This document shows positions 28,670 through 38,348 of a stretch of DNA of 64,000 nt, piece by piece. Origin of the DNA: Leptolyngbya sp. CCY15150 (GTDB lineage Bacteria > Cyanobacteriota > Cyanobacteriia > RECH01). A model generated the notes under the pieces. The model searched no databases, was not told the origin of the DNA, and was given only the letters and a program-made list of their open reading frames with translations. Every line of letters begins with the position of its first letter. Position 1 is the stretch's first letter. The position numbers were made by a program, and so were the translations under genes. The stretch spans positions 1 through 64,000 of the forward strand of contig NZ_JACSWB010000207.1 in the NCBI RefSeq assembly GCF_016888135.1, written 5' to 3'.

Positions 28670-30035
28670 TAAGGTTCAGTGTTGGGTTGAATGTGATGTG
28701 AATATCTATTTTCTGTATCTGCCATCGATACAGACCACCCTGAAAAACCTGTAGAAAGACCTATCTAGACAGGCAGGATGAACCCTTGAGCGGGCTATTG
28801 AACAAAACTGGAACGAGAGCGCGCCACCGTAAAACCTAGGCTTGACGAAGGATATCTATCCCTTGTCTCATGAGCTTGGCTGCCATGCAAGGCCAGACTT
28901 CGACATGGATGTCATCAATGGATATGATCACAGCTTTAGACCCTACCATCTAATATCCAAGCTGGACAGGTTGAGTATTGCCTGCAAGCCTTTGATTAGG
29001 TCTACGCGATCGCATGGTGTCGCAGAATGCTTCAATAAGACTCATCATTGAGGCCTATCCTCAGACTTAGTGAACCGGTTCAACGCTACTATGCACGGTG
29101 ATCAAGCTCAAATACCTTAGATCACTGACATAAGCTGCTTATCTTGCTTCATCTCTAGGCGGGTTAACATGCAGCCTAAACCATGGAGACAACCTAGCTT
29201 CATTGCTAGATCGTCGTCACATTAAAGGAATGTCCCTTATCAGCATTGCACCCTGAAGACATGACGCAGGACAGCATCAGAATGAACTATCCTCAACCGT
29301 TACGCACTAGGCAACCAGCCCAATACACGCTCACAGGCTTTTAAGTCGATGGTCACAGAACAACTACAACCTCATTGAGGGCTTTTAACGTTTAACCTAT
29401 CCTCAACAAAAGCATCCCTGCTAGTCTCGATGAACCGAAGACTCTTAACGACTCTTCGTGGTTAACACCAAACGTTAAGTATTCTAACCATGAATTCACC
29501 AACGTTATTCTACTTCCATAGATAAATCTCAGATTCTTCACGGTTTCTTCAAACTACCTCACAAGCTATCACCATAATTCCTGACATCAGCTCTCGTTTG
29601 CCTGGCTCCATGCCCTAAGGCTAGAAACTATCCGCAAGACGCACCGCTCGTCGGCACTTCCGTGGTCTGCCCCTGCTTGGCTGTTGGACATCGATATGGA
29701 GACCGTGCCAACATAAACAGGAACCACTGATGTTGAAACTGTGATCAATGTTCCTTTGATAACCTCATCATCGACCAGACCCTAGCAATAGCAAGTGCTC
29801 CAGAGATCAACCATCTTGATCCAAAACGAGCTTGACCCTTGTTTTGATAGGCGATCGCACCATCTATGCTCTAGATCCAACGAGATCGAGGCAGGGCGAT
29901 CGCCAGCGCTGGAGCATTCGCCTCTCTCCAAACCGCGTTCATGGCTTCCATGACGACCTTCGGAGTTCTAGACTCAAACCCAAGCCTTGATCACAGTGCC
30001 TTCAATTATTAATTAGGAGTGAGAATCAAAGCCCT
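28670..30035. other. 1.37-kb region without a recognisable gene
   Basis: The longest gap in the window, between the PhyH-like gene (leftward) and a flavoprotein gene (rightward). Near the left end TCTGTATC (28712-28719) and GATACAGA (28727-28734) form a hairpin upstream of the PhyH-like gene. TTAACG-type words cluster around 29385-29480. No open frame longer than about 70 codons looks real, and I see no tRNA or repeat. It may contain regulatory RNA or a decayed gene; neither is demonstrated. Confidence 0.4.
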
Positions 30036-31172
30036 ATGTATGACTGCATCATTGTGGGCGCAGGCCCAGCCGGGGGAGCAGCAGCGTACCATCTGGCTAA
30101 ACGGGGGCGCTCGGTTCTCGTGCTGGAAAAGGAATCTCTGCCCCGCTACAAGCCTTGTGGTGGTGGTGTTTCTCCGCAGATTGCCCAATGGTTTGATTTT
30201 GACTTCTCGCCCGCCATCTCCATGAAAGTGAAGACGGTGCGCTATACCTGGAAAATGGAAGACCCGGTGGATGCGGAAATTGAAAGCACAGAGCCGGTGT
30301 GGATGGTGCAGCGAGATGTCTTTGATCACTTTTTGATCCAAAAAGCCCAAGAGCAAGGCGCTGAACTCCGAGATGGCACTGAGGTTACGGGCATTGACTT
30401 TAAGAGCGATCGCTGGCAAGTGAACACAGCCCAAGGGCCCTTGGAGGGTCGGTATCTTGTGGCAGCGGATGGCGCAAAAGGGCCCATGGCCCAATGGCTA
30501 GGCTTCAAGGAGCGTAAGCGTCGCTTGGCTGGAGCCTTGGAAGTAGAAGCAACCCAGCAAGGGCAGGATATCGACCGAATTTATTTTGAATTCGGCATGG
30601 TCAAAAACGGCTATATCTGGAACTTTCCGAAGGCAGATGGTTATTCCATCAGCGTCAGCACATTCCGGGGGGGCGACCCTCAGGACTTTAAAGCTACGTT
30701 GATGGACTATGCCAAGATGTTTGGCGTGGATTTCTCCAGTGCCAAGCAGTTTGTCCATCCCCTCTGCCTCTGGGATGGCGATCAGGTGCTGCATACCCAG
30801 AATGCAGTCCTGGCAGGGGAAGCCGCCTGCGTGGTGGATCCATTTACCGCTGAAGGGATTCGTCCCTCTATTCTCACTGGCGTGAAGGCAGCGGATGCGA
30901 TCGATGCGGCCCTGGGAGGCGATGCCAACGCCTTAGAACACTACACTAAGGTGGTCAACGAGGTATGGGGCAGTGATATGGCCTGGGCCCAGCGGTTAGC
31001 CGGTGTATTCTACCGGGTGCCGGGGATCGGTTATAAAGTTGGCGTGAAGCGGCCGTCGGCCACCCAACGCATGGGGCAGATTCTCTGCGGTGAGTTGCGC
31101 TACGGAGATGTGGCCAACCGAGCGCTGAAGCGGCTCAGTTCTGGTCTGATTCCCGGTATGGGAGGACGTTAG
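30036..31172 (+). CDS. Geranylgeranyl reductase family flavoprotein
   Basis: A 378-residue FAD-dependent oxidoreductase. The N-terminal dinucleotide-binding motif is DCIIVGAGPAGGAAAYHLA, with the second FAD contact LVLEKESLPRYKPCGGG. The conserved GEAACVVDPFTAEGIRPSI near residue 266 is the second FAD-binding block of this family. Members reduce isoprenoid chains of chlorophyll, tocopherol or archaeal-type lipids. The sequence differs from the main chlorophyll-pathway ChlP, so I consider it a paralogue of unknown substrate. AGGAG lies about 18 nt before the ATG, farther than ideal. Convergent with the Hsp70-like gene. Confidence 0.85.
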   Translation: MYDCIIVGAGPAGGAAAYHLAKRGRSVLVLEKESLPRYKPCGGGVSPQIAQWFDFDFSPAISMKVKTVRYTWKMEDPVDAEIESTEPVWMVQRDVFDHFLIQKAQEQGAELRDGTEVTGIDFKSDRWQVNTAQGPLEGRYLVAADGAKGPMAQWLGFKERKRRLAGALEVEATQQGQDIDRIYFEFGMVKNGYIWNFPKADGYSISVSTFRGGDPQDFKATLMDYAKMFGVDFSSAKQFVHPLCLWDGDQVLHTQNAVLAGEAACVVDPFTAEGIRPSILTGVKAADAIDAALGGDANALEHYTKVVNEVWGSDMAWAQRLAGVFYRVPGIGYKVGVKRPSATQRMGQILCGELRYGDVANRALKRLSSGLIPGMGGR

Positions 31173-31196
31173 GGCTCACCTCTAGGGGCGATCGCA

Positions 31197-32774
31197 CTAT
31201 TGCAATGTAGCGATCGCTCCTTGTTCCACCAGCGTGGTTTGCGTCAGCAGATCCCGCACCGTAGCTACCAGGGTGCGATCGGCAGTAACGGCAAATTGTA
31301 CGGTAATGCGATCGCTACCCAACTGTCCCGGTGGATTTAGATGGGCAATGCATACTGGATTATGGTGCGTTTCCAGAGAGCGGTACGACTCTTGGCGATG
31401 GACGGCGCTGCTGGTCATCCGTCCTTGGGCATCGTAGACCAGTTCGGCTTGGGCCAGGTCGGCAACTTCGCCAATATCCAGACGAATTTCGGTTTGCCCC
31501 TCTTGGGCCACCTGCAGGGTCAGCGGTTCAGAACGACTGCAGGGGTAGGTCGTCCCCTGGTCAAATACTTTGAAGTAGGAATAGGTTTTGCTATAAGGCT
31601 CCCACAAACGAATGGCGTAGCTGTGGTGCAGGTAGTCATCCACCTCGCTAATCTGGCTGAGGGCGATCGCCCCATGGGCTACGGCTTCAAAAGGCTTGTG
31701 CATCTTCACCCGCTGCCGTCCAAAGTAGGACAGCATCAACTGCTGCACCGCCAACAGTTGGCAACTGCCGCCCACGAGTAACACCAGTTCAATATCCGCC
31801 TTGCCCACGCCTTTTAGTTGGGCGATCGCCAAGACCTCATCCAACGCCTGGCGCACCTGGTCGAGAAGCTGCTGGTCTTCCAGCAAGTCTGCCAAGTCGC
31901 GTTGCGTCAAGGTCAGGTCATAGGCCCGGAACGACTCGTCATCCAGCCAGCTTTCCGTCGCCGTCTCCTCCGACGACAGCCGAATTTTCAGCCGCTCCGC
32001 CCGTTCCAGCACCATTTGCCAGCCGGTTTCGCCAATCTGCTCCCGAGTTAGCCCCAACTGCTGCAAACAGCGTTCCCCAATCCAGCGATCGATATCCACC
32101 CCGCCCACATAGGCATCGGCCTTAGCGATCACCTCTGCTTTTAGCGATCGCTGCCCCTGGGTGGTAGGAACAGTGCGCACCAGACTCAGATCGAGGGTGC
32201 CGCCACCAAAATCAATCACCAACACCCGTGACCCCGGCCGCCGCACCGCATAGCCCAGCGCCGCAGCGGTGGATTCATCCACCAACTGCACCGTCGGCAC
32301 CGCCAACCGATCGCCCAGGGTACGAAACCAATCGAGGTAGCGCTCAAAGGCTCCCACCGGCACGGTGAAAATCAGGTGACTGGGCGTCATGCCCTGCTGC
32401 TGCACCTGCTGCCAAAGAGTCTGCAGAAAGGCCTCCGACACGGTGGCGGCGGTGTACGTTTGACCGTCCAAGATCCGGGGCGGTGGCTGAAAATCGGCAG
32501 CCAGATCCCGCTTAAACCCATGGAAGTAGCGATCGGGCTGGACTTGTCCCAAGCGCTGCGATCGCACCGATTCCCCCACCATCAAGGTCTCGGCATCTTT
32601 CACAAAGACTAGGCTAGGCACCACACTCACCGGCCCCCGAGGCGTTTGCATTCGGCGCGAGAGCCGATCAAACACCAGGGTTTGGGGCCGTTGGCTAGCC
32701 GCATCTTGAATGGCAACAACTGTGTTGCTGGTGCCAAAATCAATGGCGATCGCCGTCATACCCTGATTGCTCAA
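31197..32774 (-). CDS. Hsp70-like protein without C-terminal lid
   Basis: A 525-residue Hsp70-family ATPase. Phosphate-binding loops are AIDFGTSNTVVAI near residue 10 and VIDFGGGTLDLSLV near 190; the adenosine motif is LLVGGSCQLLAVQQL near 335. After about residue 365 a beta-rich segment replaces the DnaK substrate domain, and the helical lid and acidic tail are absent. It therefore differs from housekeeping DnaK. Starts at 32774 and 32759 are both possible (second Met begins MTAIAIDFG). It follows a GrpE-like gene by 91 bp on the same strand, suggesting co-function. Clients unknown. Confidence 0.88.
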   Translation of the reverse strand: MSNQGMTAIAIDFGTSNTVVAIQDAASQRPQTLVFDRLSRRMQTPRGPVSVVPSLVFVKDAETLMVGESVRSQRLGQVQPDRYFHGFKRDLAADFQPPPRILDGQTYTAATVSEAFLQTLWQQVQQQGMTPSHLIFTVPVGAFERYLDWFRTLGDRLAVPTVQLVDESTAAALGYAVRRPGSRVLVIDFGGGTLDLSLVRTVPTTQGQRSLKAEVIAKADAYVGGVDIDRWIGERCLQQLGLTREQIGETGWQMVLERAERLKIRLSSEETATESWLDDESFRAYDLTLTQRDLADLLEDQQLLDQVRQALDEVLAIAQLKGVGKADIELVLLVGGSCQLLAVQQLMLSYFGRQRVKMHKPFEAVAHGAIALSQISEVDDYLHHSYAIRLWEPYSKTYSYFKVFDQGTTYPCSRSEPLTLQVAQEGQTEIRLDIGEVADLAQAELVYDAQGRMTSSAVHRQESYRSLETHHNPVCIAHLNPPGQLGSDRITVQFAVTADRTLVATVRDLLTQTTLVEQGAIATLQ

Positions 32775-32865
32775 CCCTACTGTGTCACATCATCCTAGCG
32801 GTTTTTAAATCTTGCAGGTCTGGAATCTTGCCGTTCAGCAACCTTGCCGGTTTGGAATCTTGCCG

Positions 32866-33384
32866 TTATTGCACATTAGACGGCAGCGTGCGGCTCACCT
32901 TCGCGGGACAGAGAATGCGATCGCCCTGACGGTAGCCCACAAACCGCACATAGACCGAGTCGCCCACGGAGATATCCTCCTCATCGGGCTGATGCAGACG
33001 AGGATCAAAGGACACCGAGTCCCAAGGCTGACCAATGCGCTCATAGCCCCACTGGTTGAGCAGGTGATCCAAGGGCGTCAGCATCGCCATCAAATGTCGA
33101 GCTGGAAACTCTGGCTGGCTACCCACCATCTTGGCCGCGCTAGGATAGCCGATGAGTAACGATTGCAAAGCCTCGAAGGTATCTAAACGAGATTGAGCGA
33201 TCGCCTGCTCCTCTTGCGTCTGCAATTGCGCCTGAAGCCGCCGACACTGTTGGCGTAGCTCATTCACGTCGGCACGTTCGATAGACGGCTGAGACGACCC
33301 ACTGCCCAACACCGCTAGGGTGGTGATCGGGGCAACGACGGTCATCACCAGATCAAAGAGAAAAAATCCACTAGCTCCAATCAT
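32866..33384 (-). CDS. GrpE-like protein with N-terminal membrane anchor
   Basis: A 172-residue protein. Residues 5-28 form a hydrophobic helix (FFLFDLVMTVVAPITTLAVL), 38-70 a coiled-coil-like stretch, and about 120-165 a GrpE-type beta domain with SFDPRLHQ and GYRQGDRILCPAKV. These match the C-terminal GrpE pattern of FDPxxHEA and GYxxGDRVxRPAxV. The canonical long dimerisation helix is shortened. It is probably the nucleotide-exchange factor for the downstream Hsp70-like protein, held at a membrane. Both are encoded leftward behind a DUF2997 gene (57-bp gap). The GrpE call is strong for the beta domain, weaker for exchange activity. Confidence 0.78.
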   Translation of the reverse strand: MIGASGFFLFDLVMTVVAPITTLAVLGSGSSQPSIERADVNELRQQCRRLQAQLQTQEEQAIAQSRLDTFEALQSLLIGYPSAAKMVGSQPEFPARHLMAMLTPLDHLLNQWGYERIGQPWDSVSFDPRLHQPDEEDISVGDSVYVRFVGYRQGDRILCPAKVSRTLPSNVQ

Positions 33385-33441
33385 GATGACGCTGAAATCC
33401 TGTTAGTAAACGATGAAGGGTATGCGCTGGGTGAACCAGGG

Positions 33442-33663
33442 TTAGGAAGGCGAGATAGATTGGGAGGCGATCGCTGACAGAGTTGTCTCCACCTCCGCAC
33501 CAGCCTCATACTCCGGCTTAAACTGGCGCTGCTCCACCTCACCCAGGGCTTGCTCCATCGCCTGGGTTGCCGCAAGACAGCCGCTTCCCAGACCATCCAT
33601 CACCGTTTCGATGATCTGTCCATCAGAACCAATGCGATATTCAATGCGTTGATACTCAGCCAT
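33442..33663 (-). CDS. DUF2997-family small protein
   Basis: A 73-residue protein starting at ATG 33663 (MAEYQRIEYRIGSDGQI). The frame opens 15 bp upstream, but the conserved sequence begins here. The pattern IEYRIGSDGQIIETVMDGLG, then CLAATQAMEQALGE and PEY is the DUF2997 signature of cyanobacteria and plastid-bearing relatives. One Cys sits in the conserved position (GSGCLAAT). Function is unknown. It is first of three leftward genes with the GrpE-like and Hsp70-like proteins. Its start faces ribBA across a divergent promoter region with a tandem repeat. Confidence 0.8.
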   Translation of the reverse strand: MAEYQRIEYRIGSDGQIIETVMDGLGSGCLAATQAMEQALGEVEQRQFKPEYEAGAEVETTLSAIASQSISPS

Positions 33664-33717
33664 AGACGTTACTCCCAAGCTTGATAGGCAGCTCTTCTCT
33701 ACCTTCTCTACTATAGT

Positions 33718-33754
33718 GATCCTTGATCAGCACTAGGATCCCTGATCAGCACTA
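33718..33754. repeat. Tandem 18-bp repeat in divergent promoter region
   Basis: GATCCTTGATCAGCACTA (33718-33735) is repeated at 33737-33754 with one change, period 19 bp. Each copy holds the palindrome TGATCA. It lies between the DUF2997 operon start and ribBA, where an operator would be expected. Confidence 0.6.
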
Positions 33755-33935
33755 TCCCGATCACCACGATAGTCATCTCCGATCGCCTGTGAGATCGCCC
33801 TGCTTTTATGAAAGTTCGCGGCTGGGTGCCAAGTCAACGGGCTAAAATAAGAATCTACGCTACTTTGAAGAAACATGAAGCCGTCCTCACCCGGATGGTG
33901 TTCCAGCTTGTTTTGCGCGATCGCAGCCCGGTGCA

Positions 33936-35657
33936 ATGGAAATCTCAACTGACACTATGGATCTCACCTTCCAATTTGACTCCATCGACGATGCCCTGTC
34001 TGACCTGAAGGCCGGACGTTCGATTGTGGTTGTAGACGATGAAAATCGCGAGAATGAAGGGGATCTGATCTGCGCTGCCCAGTTTGCGACCCCCGACATG
34101 ATCAACTTCATGGCCGTGGAGGCCCGGGGGCTGATTTGTCTAGCCATGATGGGCGATCGCTTGGATGAGCTAGAACTACCCCTAATGGTCAGCAGCCATT
34201 CTTTTGAAGATAGCAGCGAGCAAACGGCCTTCACCGTCAGCATCGACGGAGCCCTGCATCTAGGCGTCACCACCGGCATTTCTGCAGATGACCGGGCCAA
34301 AACCATCCAAATTGCCATCAACCCCCAAGCCAAACCCAGCGACCTCCGCCGTCCAGGGCATATCTTCCCCCTGCGGGCTCGGGAAGGGGGCGTGCTCAAG
34401 CGGGCCGGCCACACGGAAGCTGGGGTTGACCTAGCACGCCTCGCAGGCCTGTATCCCTCGGGGGTGATCTGCGAGATCCAAAACCCCGATGGCTCCATGG
34501 CCCGGTTGCCAGAACTGGTGACCTATTCCAAAGAGCGTAATCTCAAAATCATCAGCATTGCTGACCTGATCAGCTATCGCCTGCAGCACGAACGCTTTAT
34601 CCGGCGAGAGACGGTGGCCGATCTGCCGTCCCAGTTTGGTCAGTTCAAAATCTACGCCTATCGCAACCTGCTGGATAACTCTGAGCACATTGCCCTGGTC
34701 AAGGGCGATCCGGCCACCTTTGCCCAGCAGCCGATCATGGTGCGGGTGCATTCAGAATGCTTAACCGGCGATGCCCTCGGCTCCCTGCGCTGCGACTGTC
34801 GGATGCAACTGCAGGCGGCCCTGAAGATGATCGAGGCGGCGGGGGAAGGCGTTGTGGTCTACCTACGCCAAGAAGGACGCGGCATTGGGCTAGTGAACAA
34901 GCTCAAGGCCTACGCCCTACAGGACATGGGGCTCGATACCGTGGAGGCTAACCAAAAACTCGGTTTTCCTGCCGACCAGCGCAACTACGGCATCGGTGCG
35001 CAGATCCTCAACGACATCGGCGTCAAACAGTTTCGCTTGATCACCAACAATCCCCGCAAAATTGCCGGACTTAAGGGCTACGACCTAGAGATGGTAGACC
35101 GGGTGCCGTTATTGATCGAAGCGACCTCCTACAACGTGGACTATCTGGCCACCAAAGCCCAAAAACTCGGGCATTTGCTCCTGCAAACCTATCTGGTAAC
35201 CGTCGCCATCCAATGGCAAGATGAACCCCATTCCGTCACCGAACGCTACGATCGCCTCGAAAAACTGCGCCACCTGACCACTGCCCATGATCTGCTGCTG
35301 CAAGAAGAAGCCCGCCCCATGGCGATCGCTCTCTTTGGCAAATCCTCCCTCACCTTCCATCTAGGGCTCGATCAAGCCAACGTTGCCGCCGCCGACTGGT
35401 ACCAAGACTGCACCCATCCCTACGTCCTTGCGATCGGGCAAATCTTAGACAACTTGGCAACCTGGAGCACCGTGCAGCAGCTTGAATTTTTGGTGTCTCC
35501 CGGCGGCGATCCCTTCACCAATCTGCAGGTGAAACTACACCGGCAACTCTTCCGCCTGGATGAAGCCAACGGCGAAACCTTACGTCCCTCAGAACTCTGC
35601 GGACAGCTTGAAACCCAGCGCATCTATGTCTTTTCTCGGCATACGCCAGCAGATTAG
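33936..35657 (+). CDS. ribBA: Bifunctional DHBP synthase / GTP cyclohydrolase II
   Basis: Makes both riboflavin precursors: 3,4-dihydroxy-2-butanone 4-phosphate from ribulose 5-phosphate, and the pyrimidine from GTP. RibB spans about 10-210 ([14 protein letters not shown]; the acidic Mg-binding loop; [13 protein letters not shown]). RibA follows at about 215-410 with zinc cysteines in [16 protein letters not shown] and [20 protein letters not shown]. Residues about 415-573 form a C-terminal extension of unknown role, known from cyanobacterial RibBA. ATG 33936 is used; ATG 33957 (MDLTFQF) is an alternative. No FMN riboswitch is seen in the leader. Confidence 0.95.
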   Translation: MEISTDTMDLTFQFDSIDDALSDLKAGRSIVVVDDENRENEGDLICAAQFATPDMINFMAVEARGLICLAMMGDRLDELELPLMVSSHSFEDSSEQTAFTVSIDGALHLGVTTGISADDRAKTIQIAINPQAKPSDLRRPGHIFPLRAREGGVLKRAGHTEAGVDLARLAGLYPSGVICEIQNPDGSMARLPELVTYSKERNLKIISIADLISYRLQHERFIRRETVADLPSQFGQFKIYAYRNLLDNSEHIALVKGDPATFAQQPIMVRVHSECLTGDALGSLRCDCRMQLQAALKMIEAAGEGVVVYLRQEGRGIGLVNKLKAYALQDMGLDTVEANQKLGFPADQRNYGIGAQILNDIGVKQFRLITNNPRKIAGLKGYDLEMVDRVPLLIEATSYNVDYLATKAQKLGHLLLQTYLVTVAIQWQDEPHSVTERYDRLEKLRHLTTAHDLLLQEEARPMAIALFGKSSLTFHLGLDQANVAAADWYQDCTHPYVLAIGQILDNLATWSTVQQLEFLVSPGGDPFTNLQVKLHRQLFRLDEANGETLRPSELCGQLETQRIYVFSRHTPAD

Positions 35658-35688
35658 ACCGAGCGAATCCGCAGCCTTTACGTCTGGA

Positions 35689-35731
35689 AAGCGATCGCCT
35701 GTCTTGATTTCAAGCGATCGCCTGTCTTGAT
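35689..35731. repeat. Direct repeat, two 20-bp copies with HIP1 core
   Basis: Two identical 20-bp copies (35689-35708 and 35712-35731), each beginning AAGCGATCGC, separated by 3 bp. The site is the short gap between ribBA and pcrA. Probably a local duplication. Confidence 0.65.
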
Positions 35732-35938
35732 CCCAAAAACGCTGCTGCTGGGGACGAACAACCGGCAGGATCAGGTTAACAGAATCGTTGTATGGGCTGA
35801 TTTTAGAGCGATCGCCCCTGATTAACCGTTCGGTACGGAGACAGATGCGATACCCTAAGCTATAGGGTCTGTGTCCTGCTGACGGGGTCAGTGGGCACGA
35901 CACGGTTGATCGCAACGGCTACACTGTTCGGGCATTTC

Positions 35939-38299
35939 ATGACGCAATCTCTTGATTTTCTTAGCCATCTTAATCCCTCTCAGCGTCGGGCTGTGGAGCA
36001 TTTCTGTGGCCCCATGTTGGTGGTGGCGGGGGCAGGGTCGGGCAAAACCCGCGCCCTCACCTATCGGATTGCTAACCTGGTGCTCACCCACCGGGTCGAT
36101 CCTGAAAATATCCTGGCCGTCACATTTACCAATAAAGCGGCCCGGGAAATGAAGGAGCGGATTGAACGGCTCTTTGCAGAACAGGAAGCCCAACACCGGC
36201 ACCAAAAACCCTTGGAGGCTCTATCGCCTGCCCAGCAAACCCAACTGCGATCGCAGGTCTATCGCACGGTGACCAAGAATTTGTGGATTGGCACCTTCCA
36301 CGCCCTTTGTTCCCGCATTCTGCGCTTTGATATTGAAAAGTACCAAGATCCCCAGGGACGCACTTGGACGCGCAGCTTCTCGATTTTTGATGAATCGGAC
36401 GCCCAGAGTTTGGTGAAGGAGATCGTCACCAAGCAGTTGAACCTGGATGACAAGAAATTTGATCCGCGATCGGTGCGCTATGCCATCAGCAATGCCAAAA
36501 ACCAAGGCTGGTCACCGCAAGACATCGAAGCCGAGCAGCCCAACTATCGCGGGCGGGTGATTGCCGATGTCTATTCCCATTACCAAACGGCCCTGGCCGC
36601 CAATAATGCCCTAGATTTTGACGACCTGATTCTGCTACCCGTGCAGCTCTTTCGGCAAAACGAACAGGTGCTCAGCTATTGGCACCAGCGGTTTCGCCAT
36701 ATTTTGGTCGATGAATACCAAGATACCAACCGCACCCAGTATGACCTGATTAGCCTGCTGACCACCAACGGCGCTAGCTCCGAGCAGTTTGACGATTGGC
36801 ACCATCGTTCGATCTTCGTGGTGGGAGACGCAGATCAGTCTATCTACTCCTTCCGAGCCGCTGATTTCACCATTTTGATGGACTTCCAAGGCGACTTTGG
36901 CGATGGGCTCCCCGATGACGACACCCGCAGCATGGTGAAGCTGGAGGAAAACTACCGCTCCACCGAAAATATTCTGCAGATCGCTAACCACCTAATTGAG
37001 AACAATACCGAACGGATTGACAAAATCCTGCGCCCCACCCGAGGCACGGGAGAAATGGTATTTTGCAACCGGGTGGGCGATGAGGTCGAAGAAGCCCAGT
37101 TTGTGACGCGGCAGATTCGTCAGCTTGAGGAACTGCACCCAGAGCTAAGCTGGGGCGACTTTGCCATCCTCTACCGCACCAATGCCCAATCCCGAGCCTT
37201 TGAAGAATCTCTGGTCTCCCAAGAAATTCCCTACACCATCGTCGGCGGTCTGCGCTTCTACGATCGCCGCGAAATTAAGGATGTGTTGGCCTATTTGAGG
37301 GCGATCGCCAACCCAGCCGATAGTGTCAGCCTAAAGCGCATCATCAACACACCGCGTCGGGGCATTGGCAAAGCCACCATCGATCGCCTAGAAAGCGCCG
37401 CCACCCAGCTAGGCGTTCCCCTCTGGGAAATTTTGCAGGACGAAACCTCGGTGAAGCCCTTAGCGGGGCGATCGGCCAAGGCCGTCCTAGGATTTGCCTC
37501 CATGCTCAAAACCTGGCAGTCCCGTGTGGATGACCATTCGGCGTCGGAAATTGTGCAGGGGATCCTCGAAGATTCGCGCTACCTAGACGAATGGCAAGAC
37601 AAGGGCACCGATGAAGCCCAAGAGCGCATTGCCAACGTGCAGGAGCTGTACAACGCCGTCCTACAGTTTGAGGACGACAACGAAGAGTCGAACCTGATGA
37701 TGTTCTTGGGCAACGCTTCCCTGGCGTCTGACTTAGACAATGGCGACGAAAGCAGCGATCGCGTTTCGTTGATGACGCTGCATTCATCCAAGGGGCTAGA
37801 GTTTCCTGTCGTCTTCCTGGTTGGGCTAGAGCAGGGACTGTTTCCCAACTACCGCTCCTTGGATGATCCAGCCTCCTTGGAAGAAGAGCGCCGCCTTTGC
37901 TATGTAGGCATCACCCGCGCCAAGGAACGCCTATTTCTCTCCCATGCCTCCGAGCGACGACTCTACGGCAGCCGCGAATCCGCTAGTCCATCCCTGTTCC
38001 TAGCCGAACTGCCCCGCGATCTGCTGTTGACCAGCTCCGATCGCGCCCTGCCAGAAAAGTGGACAAAACCGATCAACCAACGCACCACCCGCGAACGCAA
38101 GGCCTCCGATCCCCTCGGCAGCCACGAAGACGATTGGACGGTGGGCGATCGCGTGGTTCACAAAGCCTTTGGTGTTGGTCAGGTGACCCATATTTTTGGG
38201 GCAGGCAACAAAATTTGCCTAGCGATCAAATTTCCCAGCATCGGTCAAAAAATTGTCGATCCCAAAATCGCCCCTCTGCAGCGGGTCGTTGATTCTTAA
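35939..38299 (+). CDS. pcrA: ATP-dependent DNA helicase PcrA/UvrD
   Basis: Superfamily 1A 3'-5' helicase for nucleotide-excision repair and fork clearance. I choose ATG 35939 (MTQSLDFLSHLNPSQ), giving 786 residues. The frame is open to a GTG 48 bp upstream, without conserved residues. Motifs: Q-motif LNPSQRRAVEH, Walker A AGAGSGKTRALTYRI, Ia AVTFTNKAA, II LVDEYQDTN, III VGDADQSIYSFRAAD, IV LEENYRSTENIL, V MTLHSSKGLEFPVVFLVGLE and VI CYVGITRAKERLFL. The C-terminal Tudor-like module (DRVVHKAFGVGQV) that contacts RNA polymerase is present. All motifs are intact. Confidence 0.97.
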   Translation: MTQSLDFLSHLNPSQRRAVEHFCGPMLVVAGAGSGKTRALTYRIANLVLTHRVDPENILAVTFTNKAAREMKERIERLFAEQEAQHRHQKPLEALSPAQQTQLRSQVYRTVTKNLWIGTFHALCSRILRFDIEKYQDPQGRTWTRSFSIFDESDAQSLVKEIVTKQLNLDDKKFDPRSVRYAISNAKNQGWSPQDIEAEQPNYRGRVIADVYSHYQTALAANNALDFDDLILLPVQLFRQNEQVLSYWHQRFRHILVDEYQDTNRTQYDLISLLTTNGASSEQFDDWHHRSIFVVGDADQSIYSFRAADFTILMDFQGDFGDGLPDDDTRSMVKLEENYRSTENILQIANHLIENNTERIDKILRPTRGTGEMVFCNRVGDEVEEAQFVTRQIRQLEELHPELSWGDFAILYRTNAQSRAFEESLVSQEIPYTIVGGLRFYDRREIKDVLAYLRAIANPADSVSLKRIINTPRRGIGKATIDRLESAATQLGVPLWEILQDETSVKPLAGRSAKAVLGFASMLKTWQSRVDDHSASEIVQGILEDSRYLDEWQDKGTDEAQERIANVQELYNAVLQFEDDNEESNLMMFLGNASLASDLDNGDESSDRVSLMTLHSSKGLEFPVVFLVGLEQGLFPNYRSLDDPASLEEERRLCYVGITRAKERLFLSHASERRLYGSRESASPSLFLAELPRDLLLTSSDRALPEKWTKPINQRTTRERKASDPLGSHEDDWTVGDRVVHKAFGVGQVTHIFGAGNKICLAIKFPSIGQKIVDPKIAPLQRVVDS

Positions 38300-38348
38300 C
38301 GGCTTCCCCTGCTCATCGACACTGGTGTACAGAGCGGGGTTCCCTAGC

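Noticed and set aside
33679..33935. FMN riboswitch in front of ribBA
   Set aside because: The conserved RFN-type sequence blocks are not visible.
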